Shown in pieces: positions 1-8,827 of a stretch of 64,000 bases of DNA. The stretch covers positions 804,501-868,500 of the forward strand of contig NZ_CP097885.1 of assembly GCF_023614525.1 (NCBI RefSeq). Reading direction: 5' to 3'. Source of the stretch: Peptoniphilus genitalis. GTDB taxonomy: Bacteria > Bacillota > Clostridia > Tissierellales > Peptoniphilaceae. The first letter of the stretch is position 1, and each line of letters opens with the position of its first letter. The position numbers and the translations under genes were made by a program. The notes beneath the pieces were generated by a model that was not told the DNA's origin, searched no databases, and saw only the letters and a list, made by a program, of their open reading frames with translations.

Positions 1-1061
1 TTAGCTAAGTCAGAGTTAAGTCTTTGCATGAATTTTTCTATGTTAAAGGATCCATCAGAACCAAAGGAGAATTCACGAAGTAGGAAGTACTTAAGAGCAT
101 CAACTCCGTAAAGCTTGATAATTGGTTCAGGGTAAATAACATTTCCCTTAGACTTACTCATCTTGTCGTTGTCAAATAAAATCCAGCCGTGGCCAAATAC
201 CTTGTCAGGTAGAGGTAGGTCAAGGGCCATTAAGATTGCCGGCCAAATAATAACGTGGAATCTAATGATTTCCTTTCCAACGAAGTGGACACCCGCTGGC
301 CAATAGTCATTAAATTTTTCTTTATCAGTTCCATATCCAATTGCAGTCAAGTAGCAAGTTAGGGCATCAATCCAAACGTAGACAACGTGCTTAGGATCAA
401 AGGGAACCTTAACTCCCCAGTCAAAAGTTGACCTTGAAACAGAAAGATCTTCAAGTCCGCTTTCTCCTTCAAAGAAGTTTTTAACCATTTCATTTTTTCT
501 AAAAGCTGGCTCAATAAACTCAGGGTGGTCTTCATAATATTTTAAAAGTCTGTCCTTGTATTTAGAAAGTCTAAAGAAGTAAGACTCTTCATTAGTAAGT
601 TCAGTTGATCTGCCACAGTCAGGACAAGTGTGACCTTCACCTAGCTGAGCTTCAGTCCAGAAAGACTCACAAGGCTTACAGTAGTAGCCCTTGTATTCGC
701 CCTTGTAGATATCGCCCTTGTCATAAAGTTTTTGGAAGATTTCTTGAACGTCCTTTTCGTGATCTTCATCAGTTGACCTAACAAAGTAATCGTAATCAAT
801 ATCCATGATTTCCCAAAGCTTCTTTATGTTCTTAACAATTCCATCAACATAAGCCTTTGGCTTCATGCCAAATTCCTTAGCCTTATCTTCTATCTTTTGG
901 CCGTGTTCATCAGTACCAGTAGTGAAGAAAACATCATAGCCTTGCATTGTCTTAAATCTCTTAACGCAATCAACTGCCACAGTACAATAAGTGTGGCCAA
1001 TGTGAAGATTATCACTTGGATAGTAAATTGGCGTTGTAACATAAAATTTTTTATTACTCAT
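1..1061 (-). CDS. metG: Methionyl-tRNA synthetase, N-terminal 353 residues (cut by window edge)
   Basis: Charges tRNA-Met with methionine in the cytoplasm. The reading frame was translated from the minus strand and runs off the left edge, so only the N-terminal part is visible. It starts YVTTPIYY, carries the class I signature HIGH at residues 20-23, has two CxxC zinc-knuckle pairs (CKPC, CPDC) near residues 125-150, and has the second class I signature KMSKS near residue 300. The ATG at 1061 is set by a GGAGG at 1066-1070. It has its own sigma-A-like promoter at 1151-1179, so it is probably not cotranscribed with the helicase gene upstream. The identification is secure; the C-terminal part and any tRNA-binding extension cannot be seen. 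Confidence 0.96.
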   Translation of the reverse strand, partial: MSNKKFYVTTPIYYPSDNLHIGHTYCTVAVDCVKRFKTMQGYDVFFTTGTDEHGQKIEDKAKEFGMKPKAYVDGIVKNIKKLWEIMDIDYDYFVRSTDEDHEKDVQEIFQKLYDKGDIYKGEYKGYYCKPCESFWTEAQLGEGHTCPDCGRSTELTNEESYFFRLSKYKDRLLKYYEDHPEFIEPAFRKNEMVKNFFEGESGLEDLSVSRSTFDWGVKVPFDPKHVVYVWIDALTCYLTAIGYGTDKEKFNDYWPAGVHFVGKEIIRFHVIIWPAILMALDLPLPDKVFGHGWILFDNDKMSKSKGNVIYPEPIIKLYGVDALKYFLLREFSFGSDGSFNIEKFMQRLNSDLA

Positions 1062-1071
1062 AAAACCTCCA

Positions 1072-1095
1072 TAAAAAAACCCAATCCACTGGGAT
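1072..1095 (-). terminator. metG: Small hairpin plus T-run in the metG leader (possible attenuator)
   Basis: The minus-strand leader carries a 5-bp stem (CCCAG/UUGGG, tetraloop UGGA) followed by seven Ts directly before the ribosome site. It lies downstream of the metG promoter, so it could be a weak attenuator. No T-box motif and no S-box core were found in the leader. The stem is short and may be chance. Confidence 0.3.
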
Positions 1096-1150
1096 AAGGC
1101 CTTGGCATAATCTGTCAATATTCCGATAAATTTCTACATATATTAGAATA

Positions 1151-1179
1151 ATTATAACTGAATAACTTCATAAAATCAA
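1151..1179 (-). promoter_or_regulatory. metG promoter
   Basis: On the minus strand TTGATT (1174-1179) is followed after exactly 17 bp by a perfect TATAAT (1151-1156). Transcription would start near 1144, giving a leader of about 80 nt. Read by eye. Confidence 0.65.
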
Positions 1180-1233
1180 TTTTGGTTAAGCTTATAACCT
1201 ATGATATCAACTATAAATAGTTGCTTTTTGTTA

Positions 1234-4200
1234 TTAGATTTTATTATAATCTTGTTTAACCTCCTCAGGAGTTTCCCCTAAGAAATAATTTTCTATCTTT
1301 TCCCAAAAAAACTTAGTATAATTAATTACTTTTTCCTTCCTTGTATCGCCATCCGCCTCATGTTTAAATAGATATGTCAGCATAGCTATATTAAGTCTGT
1401 GTTTATCATATATATCGTTTAAGATATAATTCTGATATTTTTCCCCTTGTCCAATAGACTTTTCCAAAGGAGAAATTGAGTTGATTCTCATATAAAGCTG
1501 AGGCGAATTTCCTTTCTCAATGTTATATGATAAAAGATTTAGATTTTCCGCAATTGACAAAACTATTGTATCTTTTTTTTGATTCAATATTCCATTATTT
1601 TTTCTTGTGTAAATTTTTTTAAAACCTTTATCTTTTCTAATTACATCCGTATTATCAAATATCAGTTTTTTTAATTGTTGTTTTGTAAAATCTATAAATA
1701 CATCATAGCTTTGAGTTATTTTATAAGCCGTAGTTTGATTTATTCTTTCACTGATAAAAGTATAAGATGTTAGGTTCTGATAATCGAAGCAAGCATTAAT
1801 TAAAGTTTGTGCGATAGTTTTTGACTCCATATCATTTATCGACTTTAAATTTGATCTTAAAAAGTAAGAAAGATCATCGCTAGTGAAAAATATCTCTTTT
1901 CTTTTTTTACTTCCTAAGAAAGTCGAAAAAATATCTAGGCAATTATTAAAATAATATAATTTGTCATTTATATTATTTTTATCAAAATCATCTACTTGAA
2001 TTATAGTCGCATAAACTAAATTTTTAAAAATCGCCCCACCCGTAAGACTATCTATTTCTTCAGAATCCCTCGTATAAATTATTCTCTTAAAATTTGGAAA
2101 AGATAGTTTTCTGAATTTGTCTTCCCATAACTTAGATAAATCAAGCGAATATACCATATTATATCCATTAGATTTATAAGAAAATTCTTTTTTTATATAT
2201 TTTTTTAAAATAGACTTATTTAACTCTTTCAAACTATTTTCGTTTACTAGAATAATATCTTTTCCAAAAACACCCCTCGGTCTAGCTACAAATGGTGAAT
2301 ATCCTAACTTCTTTGGAGAAGAGAAGTCTTTTTCTATTAAAAGTAATGCTGTTTTTACTTTATTGTCTAAATCCGAATCAGTGCTATCGTCTCTGCTTTT
2401 AGCAAAAATATATTTGAAATCGTCTGTACTTATCAATAAATTACGGTGAAATCCTTTGTTCTCATAAAGTGTTTTTATTTTATCCATTACAGCCAATAAT
2501 TCATATTTATTGATTCTACTCATGCCTTGTAGTCTTTTTACCGCTGTAAAATCATATTTTAGAAAGTCGCAATGAGCATAACCATACTTTACCAAAGAAT
2601 GGTCTCTTGCTACACGTCCAATTTCTTGAATATAGTCAATTACCGTTCCAGAAGGATTGTAATGATAAACATGGTTTATATCTGGTATATCAACACCCAT
2701 TCCAAATGCTTTTGTGGCTAAAACAAATTTTATTTTATTGTCTCTAAAACTTTCTAATACATTAGATCTCTCAACTTTGTTTAATTGTCCATTATATCTT
2801 CCTGTTAAATTGAAAATTTCAGTATCATTTTGTTTTATAAAAGAATGGAAATCATTTAAATCCCTAACAGTCGGAAAATAAATAAGTGCTTTCTCTCCTC
2901 TAACATTCCATAATTTCATGTTTTTAAGCGTTATAGCTTGCTTAGTTCTTTTATATTCCCGTCCATAACCATCAAAATCTTTATCTGAAGAGTTTATTAC
3001 CATAAAAATATCATCTCTTTTAATTTTGCCAAAGTAAGATATAGGGTTAATCATATTTAAACTATCTCTTGTTTCAAGATACATGTCTTCTTTACCACCT
3101 AAAATCGCCGTTGCAGTAAAAGTAACAATAGGAAAACTATACTGTTTCCTTAATTTTTGTAAATAAATTCCAAGGTACCAATAATCTGCCCTAAATGACT
3201 TTCCCCACGTTGTAACTATATGGGCTTCATCTATAATAACTAAAGATAGTCTCCTATCTCCTATTAGCTCTTTAATGTTTGTTTTAGCTTGTAAGTTTTC
3301 TGGTGAAATATAAAGAATTGAGCAATCTCCATTATTTATCTCTTCAAGAATTTCTAGCCTCTTATATCCGTCAGTATTTGAATTAATAGTTCTCGCTATA
3401 TCTATATCTTTTTCTTTTAAACTATCAACCTGGTCCTCCATTAGTGCAATAAGTGGTGATATTACAATAACCAAAGGTTTTATGTCTTTGTGTATTTCTT
3501 TCAAATAGATAGCAGGTAATTGAAACATTATAGATTTACCTGATCCTGTCGATGAGGTTATGAATATATCCCTATATTCCTTATCTTTATCATCTAATAA
3601 AGCTGTTTCCGTTTGTTCAACTATGTCATTTATAATCTGACCTTGAGATATTTTTACTAAGCTTTTATTAGATGACTTTATGTTTTCATACATATCCAAA
3701 TCTCTAAACTTCTCATATCCCCAATACCTATTAAGTAAATTTTCATATTTCTTAATCTTTTCTGGATCACAGACATTTAATTTTTTCCTAGCAAAAAAAA
3801 TATTCAATTTATCTTGGAATAAATTTTGTATAAGAGACGCCCTCTCTAAATATTTGTTCGGCAGTTCCAAAATATTAGACATTATAACTACAGCTATTCT
3901 ATTATTTTTTATATCTCCTTTTAATATTTTTTCCGTAAAATCAAGAAATACCAGTTCATCCTCCGATAATTCTATAACTAAATCTTCACTATTTTTAGTA
4001 TAATTTTCATTTATATTGTCGATTACATCAAAGTCTTCATATAGATTTTTAATAACAAAATTGCTTGGGTAGTCAATACTATGATTTATGTAATATCTGT
4101 TAGTATCCTTTGAATATAAAATATCTCCATAGAACTTCGATACAACTTCATAAGACTCTTCGTATTCTTTTTCTATCTCGTCACTCACATTATAAAAGAA

Positions 4201-4575
4201 TCTTTCATAAACTTCTTTTATATTTTTTATTGTGTCATCAAAAGGATAAAATTTATTATAAATGTTATTTTTAACAACAATACATGAAAATAACCCTTTA
4301 ATGAAATCCCCCTGTGATTCTACAATAGAGTATTCCTCAGATGTCATCCAAAATTTACTGACTTTACTATTTAACGCATTATGCGTACTAGAAAATATGT
4401 ACTTCGAATTATAATTTAAGTTAATATCAAAAATATCTTTATAAGTTGTGTCAAAAAACTTATTATCCAGACCTTTCAAATACTCATATTGAAATCCCTC
4501 AAATATGAATAATGTTTTTGTTTCAACTTTATAACTTTCATATGCTTCTCTAATATCCTTCTCAAAACTATTCAT
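1234..4575 (-). CDS. RecQ-like superfamily 2 helicase, 1113 aa, second gene of a sigma/helicase pair
   Basis: Predicted ATP-dependent nucleic-acid helicase. Residues 1-300 are a long N-terminal region I do not recognise. The helicase core follows in order: glutamine motif SQGQII (~310), Walker A TGSGKS (343-348), SPLIALMEDQ (~373), DEAH (449-452) with the RecQ-type aromatic stretch W-G-x-x-F-R after it, FTATA (~486), GMGVDIP (~625) and motif VI QEIGRVAR (650-657). No RecQ cysteine cluster is visible after the core. Residues ~700-1113 are unassigned. The ATG overlaps the stop of the upstream sigma-like gene by 4 bp (ATGA), so the two are translationally coupled. Base composition is visibly AT-richer than the surrounding housekeeping genes, suggesting transfer. 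Helicase activity is supported by the motifs; a defence role is inference. Confidence 0.88.
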   Translation of the reverse strand: MNSFEKDIREAYESYKVETKTLFIFEGFQYEYLKGLDNKFFDTTYKDIFDINLNYNSKYIFSSTHNALNSKVSKFWMTSEEYSIVESQGDFIKGLFSCIVVKNNIYNKFYPFDDTIKNIKEVYERFFYNVSDEIEKEYEESYEVVSKFYGDILYSKDTNRYYINHSIDYPSNFVIKNLYEDFDVIDNINENYTKNSEDLVIELSEDELVFLDFTEKILKGDIKNNRIAVVIMSNILELPNKYLERASLIQNLFQDKLNIFFARKKLNVCDPEKIKKYENLLNRYWGYEKFRDLDMYENIKSSNKSLVKISQGQIINDIVEQTETALLDDKDKEYRDIFITSSTGSGKSIMFQLPAIYLKEIHKDIKPLVIVISPLIALMEDQVDSLKEKDIDIARTINSNTDGYKRLEILEEINNGDCSILYISPENLQAKTNIKELIGDRRLSLVIIDEAHIVTTWGKSFRADYWYLGIYLQKLRKQYSFPIVTFTATAILGGKEDMYLETRDSLNMINPISYFGKIKRDDIFMVINSSDKDFDGYGREYKRTKQAITLKNMKLWNVRGEKALIYFPTVRDLNDFHSFIKQNDTEIFNLTGRYNGQLNKVERSNVLESFRDNKIKFVLATKAFGMGVDIPDINHVYHYNPSGTVIDYIQEIGRVARDHSLVKYGYAHCDFLKYDFTAVKRLQGMSRINKYELLAVMDKIKTLYENKGFHRNLLISTDDFKYIFAKSRDDSTDSDLDNKVKTALLLIEKDFSSPKKLGYSPFVARPRGVFGKDIILVNENSLKELNKSILKKYIKKEFSYKSNGYNMVYSLDLSKLWEDKFRKLSFPNFKRIIYTRDSEEIDSLTGGAIFKNLVYATIIQVDDFDKNNINDKLYYFNNCLDIFSTFLGSKKRKEIFFTSDDLSYFLRSNLKSINDMESKTIAQTLINACFDYQNLTSYTFISERINQTTAYKITQSYDVFIDFTKQQLKKLIFDNTDVIRKDKGFKKIYTRKNNGILNQKKDTIVLSIAENLNLLSYNIEKGNSPQLYMRINSISPLEKSIGQGEKYQNYILNDIYDKHRLNIAMLTYLFKHEADGDTRKEKVINYTKFFWEKIENYFLGETPEEVKQDYNKI

Positions 4576-7433
4576 ATATAGTTTCTACACCCCTTAATTG
4601 TTCTATTATATTTTAATTTTTTTAAAACTTTATTTTCTACTTGTCTTATTCGTTCCCTCGTAACACCAAATTCTTTACCAACCTCTTCAAGAGTCATGGG
4701 AGAATATCCATCTAATCCAAATCTCTGCTTTATAATTATTTTTTCTCTATCATCTAATTTATTTAACTCTCTATTTATTAAAGCTTTCAAGTTATTAATC
4801 TCGTATTCTTGTTCTATATTAACTTGAGGATCTTCAATGAACTCTTTTAAATTAGTATCTCCATCTTCTCCTACTTTAATGTCTAGGCTCGGAGTCTTAA
4901 GAAACCTATATCTAACTAATCTATAGTTTTTAATCTTTTCTAATGTTTCATCCATTTCTTCAATAATATAATCATCATTAATGTATCCATACAAAGACTC
5001 ACTTTTCTTTTCCAATCTCGTTAATTTATTTATTTTTTCATTTATATGAACTGGTATCCTTACAATCTCTCCCATATCTTGTATTCCTCTACCAATGGAC
5101 TGCTTAATCCATATTACTGCGTAAGTAGAAAAATTTGTCCCTTTGCTAAAGTCAAATCTTTCTGCTGCTTTCAGTAGACCTACTTGTCCAAATTGTATTA
5201 TATCATCCAAATCTAAGCATCTCGGTCTATAAAATCGATAATATTTATTTGCAAATTTATATACTAGTCCTTCATTGGCTTTGACTAGGAGTTCTTTATC
5301 TTCTTTAGAATTTTTCTCAATTATATTACCAATATATTCACTATTAAAATTAAAATCAGCATTCTCTAGGAAGTTTTCAAAATTTTCATTATCTAGTATA
5401 CTATCTAAATCAAATTCTTCCTCATCGTCTAATAGATCTAAGAATTCATCGGAGTAATCAATAGGTAAATCTTTTTCGTATTCGATATTCTTTTCCTTAT
5501 TTGTTTTTAAAATGTTTTTAACAGAATCATTATTTCTTAATTTTTTTGCTTCATTATTCATTGATTCAATAAGATTACATTTCTCTAAGATCAAATCTAA
5601 AAATACATCTTTATAATTCAAAAGTGTTTTTGTGCTTAATTTACCGGATAATGTAAAATAACTAGTTATGTTTTTATAATCGTCGAAATCTTCTGTAATA
5701 TATCCAAAATAGATGTTATCATTATGTTTTATTATTAAATTATTTAAAAATTGGAAAATTTTTTTATCTTGCATTTCCTTTATTTTTTTTATAATCTTCT
5801 TAGGGTCCTCTTTTTCTTCCAAGTAAAGAATTGTTGGAATAAAGTTTATAATCATAATTCCATCTACAAATAAAAATAAATCATTAAAATCTAATTTATA
5901 ATCGATTAACAAATCCACTCTATTTTTGGAATAATTTAGACTGTTAATTAATTTTATTTCATTATTTTGGACTCCATCTTCATTGACAAAATTCTTCTTG
6001 AAAATACCTTTTTTTATTATATTGCTATATTTCTTAATTTCATAAATAAAATTACTAGCATATTCATAAGTCGAATAATTAAAAATATTATCGCTATACT
6101 TATTAATGTTAAAATTTAAAATATTGGTGATTGTTTTAAAATCTTCTTTTAAAAAACTATCTACTATGGACCTTAATCCAATTTTATTGAGACCATATTC
6201 ATGATCATTATTTGTATCAACTATGCTTTTAATTATGCTTTCTAAATTAAATCCTTTTTGAGTATAAGCAATAATCTCTTCATAATCATCAATATCATCA
6301 AATAGACTTCCCATTAATAATCTTGAATCATCGTACATAATAATTTTTTGAATAAATGTAAATGCTTCCGGGAAAACATCTACAAAATCCATCACATTTT
6401 CATACATGCTTCTAAGGCTGTTTGATTTTTTAAATAAGAAAACAACAGGCAATTTATTTATAAAAATTACTCCATCTATATTTAAGGTTTTTGATTCATC
6501 TCTGTATGAATAGCCCTTTAGATATTCAAATTTGTTATTTTCAATTTTGTTAAAATCAATTATATTTAATCCTCTAATATGAACTCTACTAACAGGGTTA
6601 TAGAAACCTTCATTGAGAACTTTTCTAAATAATTTGTTGTTTAAAATTATATTACTGCCTAATTGATTTATAAAATTAATTGTTGCATCATAAGAAGAGT
6701 TACACAACAATAGACTTTCATTTGAATGTTTGTTTATATTTGAATCGATTATATTTATTATATGATCATAATCTTTCTCTACTATGAAATCTAATATTTT
6801 AGCCAAGTTTTCATTTAAATGAATTCCCGACTTCTCTAATTCATCTTCTATACTAATATATTTATGTTCATTTGTTATTTCAGATGTTTTGTAAATAATA
6901 CTTTTAACTTCCTTATTAGCTACTAAATATTCATATGTATGGTCTTTTATCTCTTCAATTTCAGAAATTCCAGATTCATCTTCATAGAGATTTAACATTA
7001 TTTCTTTTAAAATTTCAAAGTACTCTTTGTCTAAATAATTTAGTAGTTTCCTTAACTCAACCAAAGAATTCTTTTGAGCTTCAGTCACATATTTAAGAGT
7101 AATAAAGTAATTTATGCTTTTTGTAAGGTCTTTTCTTCTAAGATTATCTTCTAAAATTTTATCAATTAAAAAATCGTAGGACCTGAAAAGACTAAAAAAT
7201 TTTTTAGAGTACTCGTTTAAAGAACTCATCAAATCTTCATAATATTTTTGATTATCTGAAAATAAAAACTCTTTTTTCAAAGTTACTATTTTACTCTTTA
7301 TTTCTTCTATTTTTTCTTCGAATTTAGAGCAAGTCTGATCAGATAAAATTTTAATTATAAATAATCCTACTGAACATTTCCATAAAGCTAAAAATTCATT
7401 AGACTCTCCGTTTTTTAATTTAAATTCATCCAT
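4572..7433 (-). CDS. 953-aa fusion: two degenerate HsdR-N-like modules plus RpoD-like sigma factor
   Basis: First gene of the pair. Residues 1-200 are helical and unassigned. Two internally similar modules follow (~205-400 and ~410-600). Each has an aspartate (D320, D524) nine residues before a proline (P329, P533) in a strand-turn-strand pattern like the HsdR N-terminal nuclease core (D-x5-N-x-x-P). The expected E-x-K is FKK (334-336) in the first copy and LEE (538-540) in the second, so both look catalytically impaired. An acidic linker (~655-700) leads to a full RpoD-type sigma: region 2 (~715-787), region 3 with VRIPVH (791-796), and region 4 with TLEEVG and VTRERIRQVE (~914-933). Region 1.1 and an obvious 1.2 are absent. 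The ATG follows GAGGT. Sigma homology is strong; the nuclease-fold reading is tentative. Confidence 0.85.
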   Translation of the reverse strand: MDEFKLKNGESNEFLALWKCSVGLFIIKILSDQTCSKFEEKIEEIKSKIVTLKKEFLFSDNQKYYEDLMSSLNEYSKKFFSLFRSYDFLIDKILEDNLRRKDLTKSINYFITLKYVTEAQKNSLVELRKLLNYLDKEYFEILKEIMLNLYEDESGISEIEEIKDHTYEYLVANKEVKSIIYKTSEITNEHKYISIEDELEKSGIHLNENLAKILDFIVEKDYDHIINIIDSNINKHSNESLLLCNSSYDATINFINQLGSNIILNNKLFRKVLNEGFYNPVSRVHIRGLNIIDFNKIENNKFEYLKGYSYRDESKTLNIDGVIFINKLPVVFLFKKSNSLRSMYENVMDFVDVFPEAFTFIQKIIMYDDSRLLMGSLFDDIDDYEEIIAYTQKGFNLESIIKSIVDTNNDHEYGLNKIGLRSIVDSFLKEDFKTITNILNFNINKYSDNIFNYSTYEYASNFIYEIKKYSNIIKKGIFKKNFVNEDGVQNNEIKLINSLNYSKNRVDLLIDYKLDFNDLFLFVDGIMIINFIPTILYLEEKEDPKKIIKKIKEMQDKKIFQFLNNLIIKHNDNIYFGYITEDFDDYKNITSYFTLSGKLSTKTLLNYKDVFLDLILEKCNLIESMNNEAKKLRNNDSVKNILKTNKEKNIEYEKDLPIDYSDEFLDLLDDEEEFDLDSILDNENFENFLENADFNFNSEYIGNIIEKNSKEDKELLVKANEGLVYKFANKYYRFYRPRCLDLDDIIQFGQVGLLKAAERFDFSKGTNFSTYAVIWIKQSIGRGIQDMGEIVRIPVHINEKINKLTRLEKKSESLYGYINDDYIIEEMDETLEKIKNYRLVRYRFLKTPSLDIKVGEDGDTNLKEFIEDPQVNIEQEYEINNLKALINRELNKLDDREKIIIKQRFGLDGYSPMTLEEVGKEFGVTRERIRQVENKVLKKLKYNRTIKGCRNYI

Positions 7434-7533
7434 TCGTTACCTCAAATTTATAAAAATTTTAACTTTTACCTTGTATTAAATTTTAATATTATAATTAATA
7501 TATATTATTAAGGATAATGTTTTCTTAAAATTA

Positions 7534-7542
7534 ATTATACCA
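7534..7542 (-). promoter_or_regulatory. Extended -10 promoter of the sigma/helicase cassette
   Basis: The minus strand carries TGGTATAAT, an extended -10 element, about 100 nt before the ATG at 7433. No good -35 is visible. This suggests transcription by the housekeeping sigma rather than autoregulation. Confidence 0.5.
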
Positions 7543-7672
7543 AACTTTTATTTTATATTCTTTTTTATAGTTAAATATTAAAATTTCTCCAACCAAATTT
7601 TTTATCTTGTTGTATAATAGATACTTGTTTCATAAGATATTTTTAAACATAAATTTTTATCAGGGGGTTATT

Positions 7673-8662
7673 ATGAATAAAAACATATTTAAGGGCCTAA
7701 TTTTCTCTGGCCTTATTGCTGTTTTTGCCTACTTCTTGGGCAAGAGCTTTCCAGTTGTTGGTGGACCTGTCTTTGGTATCCTACTTGGAATCATTTTAAA
7801 TAATTTTAAAAGACCTGAGTCCTTTGAAGCTGGAATTAAATTTACATCTAAAAAAGTTTTGCAATACGCTGTAATTCTTTTGGGCTTTGGACTAAATCTT
7901 GGAGAAATTATTGTTGTTGGTAAGTCATCACTTCTTATAATTCTTTCAACAATTTCTACTGCCCTAATTATTTCTTTTGTAGTTGCAAAAATTCTTAAGA
8001 TTGATTCCAACATCGCAACTCTTGTTGGCGTTGGCTCATCAATTTGTGGTGGATCTGCCATTGCTGCAACTGCACCTGTAATTAATGCAAAGGATGAGGA
8101 CGTTGCAACTTCAATTTCTGTTATATTTTTGTTTAACATCATCGCCGCTCTTATCTTCCCAACTCTTGGGGTAAAGCTTGGCATGACTCACACAGGATTT
8201 GGCATGTGGGCAGGTACTGCTATTAACGACACATCTTCTGTTGTTGCCGCAAGTGGAACTTGGTCTACAATGTTTAACGACGACACAGCTCTTAACTACG
8301 CAACAATTGTTAAGCTAACAAGAACTCTTGCAATTATCCCAATCACTCTTGTGCTTGGAATAATTAAGTCAAAGGAAAACACTGAGAAGGTTAGCGTTTT
8401 AAAAACTTTCCCAACTTTTATTTTGTTCTTCCTTCTTGCATCAATTGTTACAACTTTCCTTCCACTACCTGACACCTTCTTGTCAACAATGAAGTTCTTG
8501 TCAAAGTTCTTTATCATCATGGCAATGTCAGCAATTGGTCTTAACACTGATATTAAAAAATTAATTTCTCAAGGTGGCAAGGCAATTATTGAAGGAGCCC
8601 TTTGCTGGATAGGAATTATTTGTGTAAGCTTGTTGATGCAACACCTACTTAATATTTGGTAA
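7673..8662 (+). CDS. YeiH/UPF0324 family membrane protein, putative sulfate exporter
   Basis: A 329-aa polytopic membrane protein of the YeiH (UPF0324) family, annotated elsewhere as a putative sulfate exporter; its substrate is not proven. About ten hydrophobic segments are visible, with the family-typical glycine-rich segment GSSICGGSAIAATAP near residue 125 and the conserved stretch AGTAINDTSSVVAA near residue 180. The ATG at 7673 is preferred over an upstream ATG at 7607 because AGGGGG lies at 7662-7667. A TATAAT at 7613-7618 may be its -10. It is followed by a good terminator and appears monocistronic. Confidence 0.88.
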   Translation: MNKNIFKGLIFSGLIAVFAYFLGKSFPVVGGPVFGILLGIILNNFKRPESFEAGIKFTSKKVLQYAVILLGFGLNLGEIIVVGKSSLLIILSTISTALIISFVVAKILKIDSNIATLVGVGSSICGGSAIAATAPVINAKDEDVATSISVIFLFNIIAALIFPTLGVKLGMTHTGFGMWAGTAINDTSSVVAASGTWSTMFNDDTALNYATIVKLTRTLAIIPITLVLGIIKSKENTEKVSVLKTFPTFILFFLLASIVTTFLPLPDTFLSTMKFLSKFFIIMAMSAIGLNTDIKKLISQGGKAIIEGALCWIGIICVSLLMQHLLNIW

Positions 8663-8689
8663 GATTTTTAAAATTAATAATATGTATTC

Positions 8690-8719
8690 TAGCAGTCATT
8701 AATTGGCTGCTATTTTTTT
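8690..8719 (+). terminator. Terminator of the yeiH-like gene
   Basis: Nine-base-pair stem (TAGCAG.. / ..CTGCTA) with a 5-nt loop, followed by seven Ts. Confidence 0.85.
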
Positions 8720-8802
8720 GTAAATTTTTCTGTTGAGATAAATATTCATAACTTTGAATTTATTTTTTAATGCAAGCGACAAAACCAAAAAAAGTCAAAA
8801 AA

Positions 8803-8824
8803 ATAAAGGCCCTCTCGAGCCTTC
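8803..8824 (-). terminator. Terminator of the lysine-type ABC operon
   Basis: AAGGC/GCCTT stem with inner C-G pairing, followed on the minus strand by a T-rich run; possibly works in both directions. Confidence 0.6.
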
Positions 8825-8827
8825 TTT

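Noticed and set aside
1062-1233. T-box or SAM riboswitch in front of metG
   Set aside because: The T-box core GGTGG and the S-box core are both absent; only a short hairpin plus T-run is there.
1234-7433. Type I restriction-modification system
   Set aside because: No methyltransferase or specificity subunit is present; the HsdR-N-like modules appear inactive and the helicase is RecQ-like, not HsdR-like.
1234-7433. Integrated mobile element with att sites
   Set aside because: No integrase, transposase, terminal repeats or target duplication was seen at either edge, although the composition suggests transfer.
7729-8184. 151-aa minus-strand open frame within the yeiH-like gene
   Set aside because: Antisense shadow of a well-conserved membrane protein; no ribosome site.
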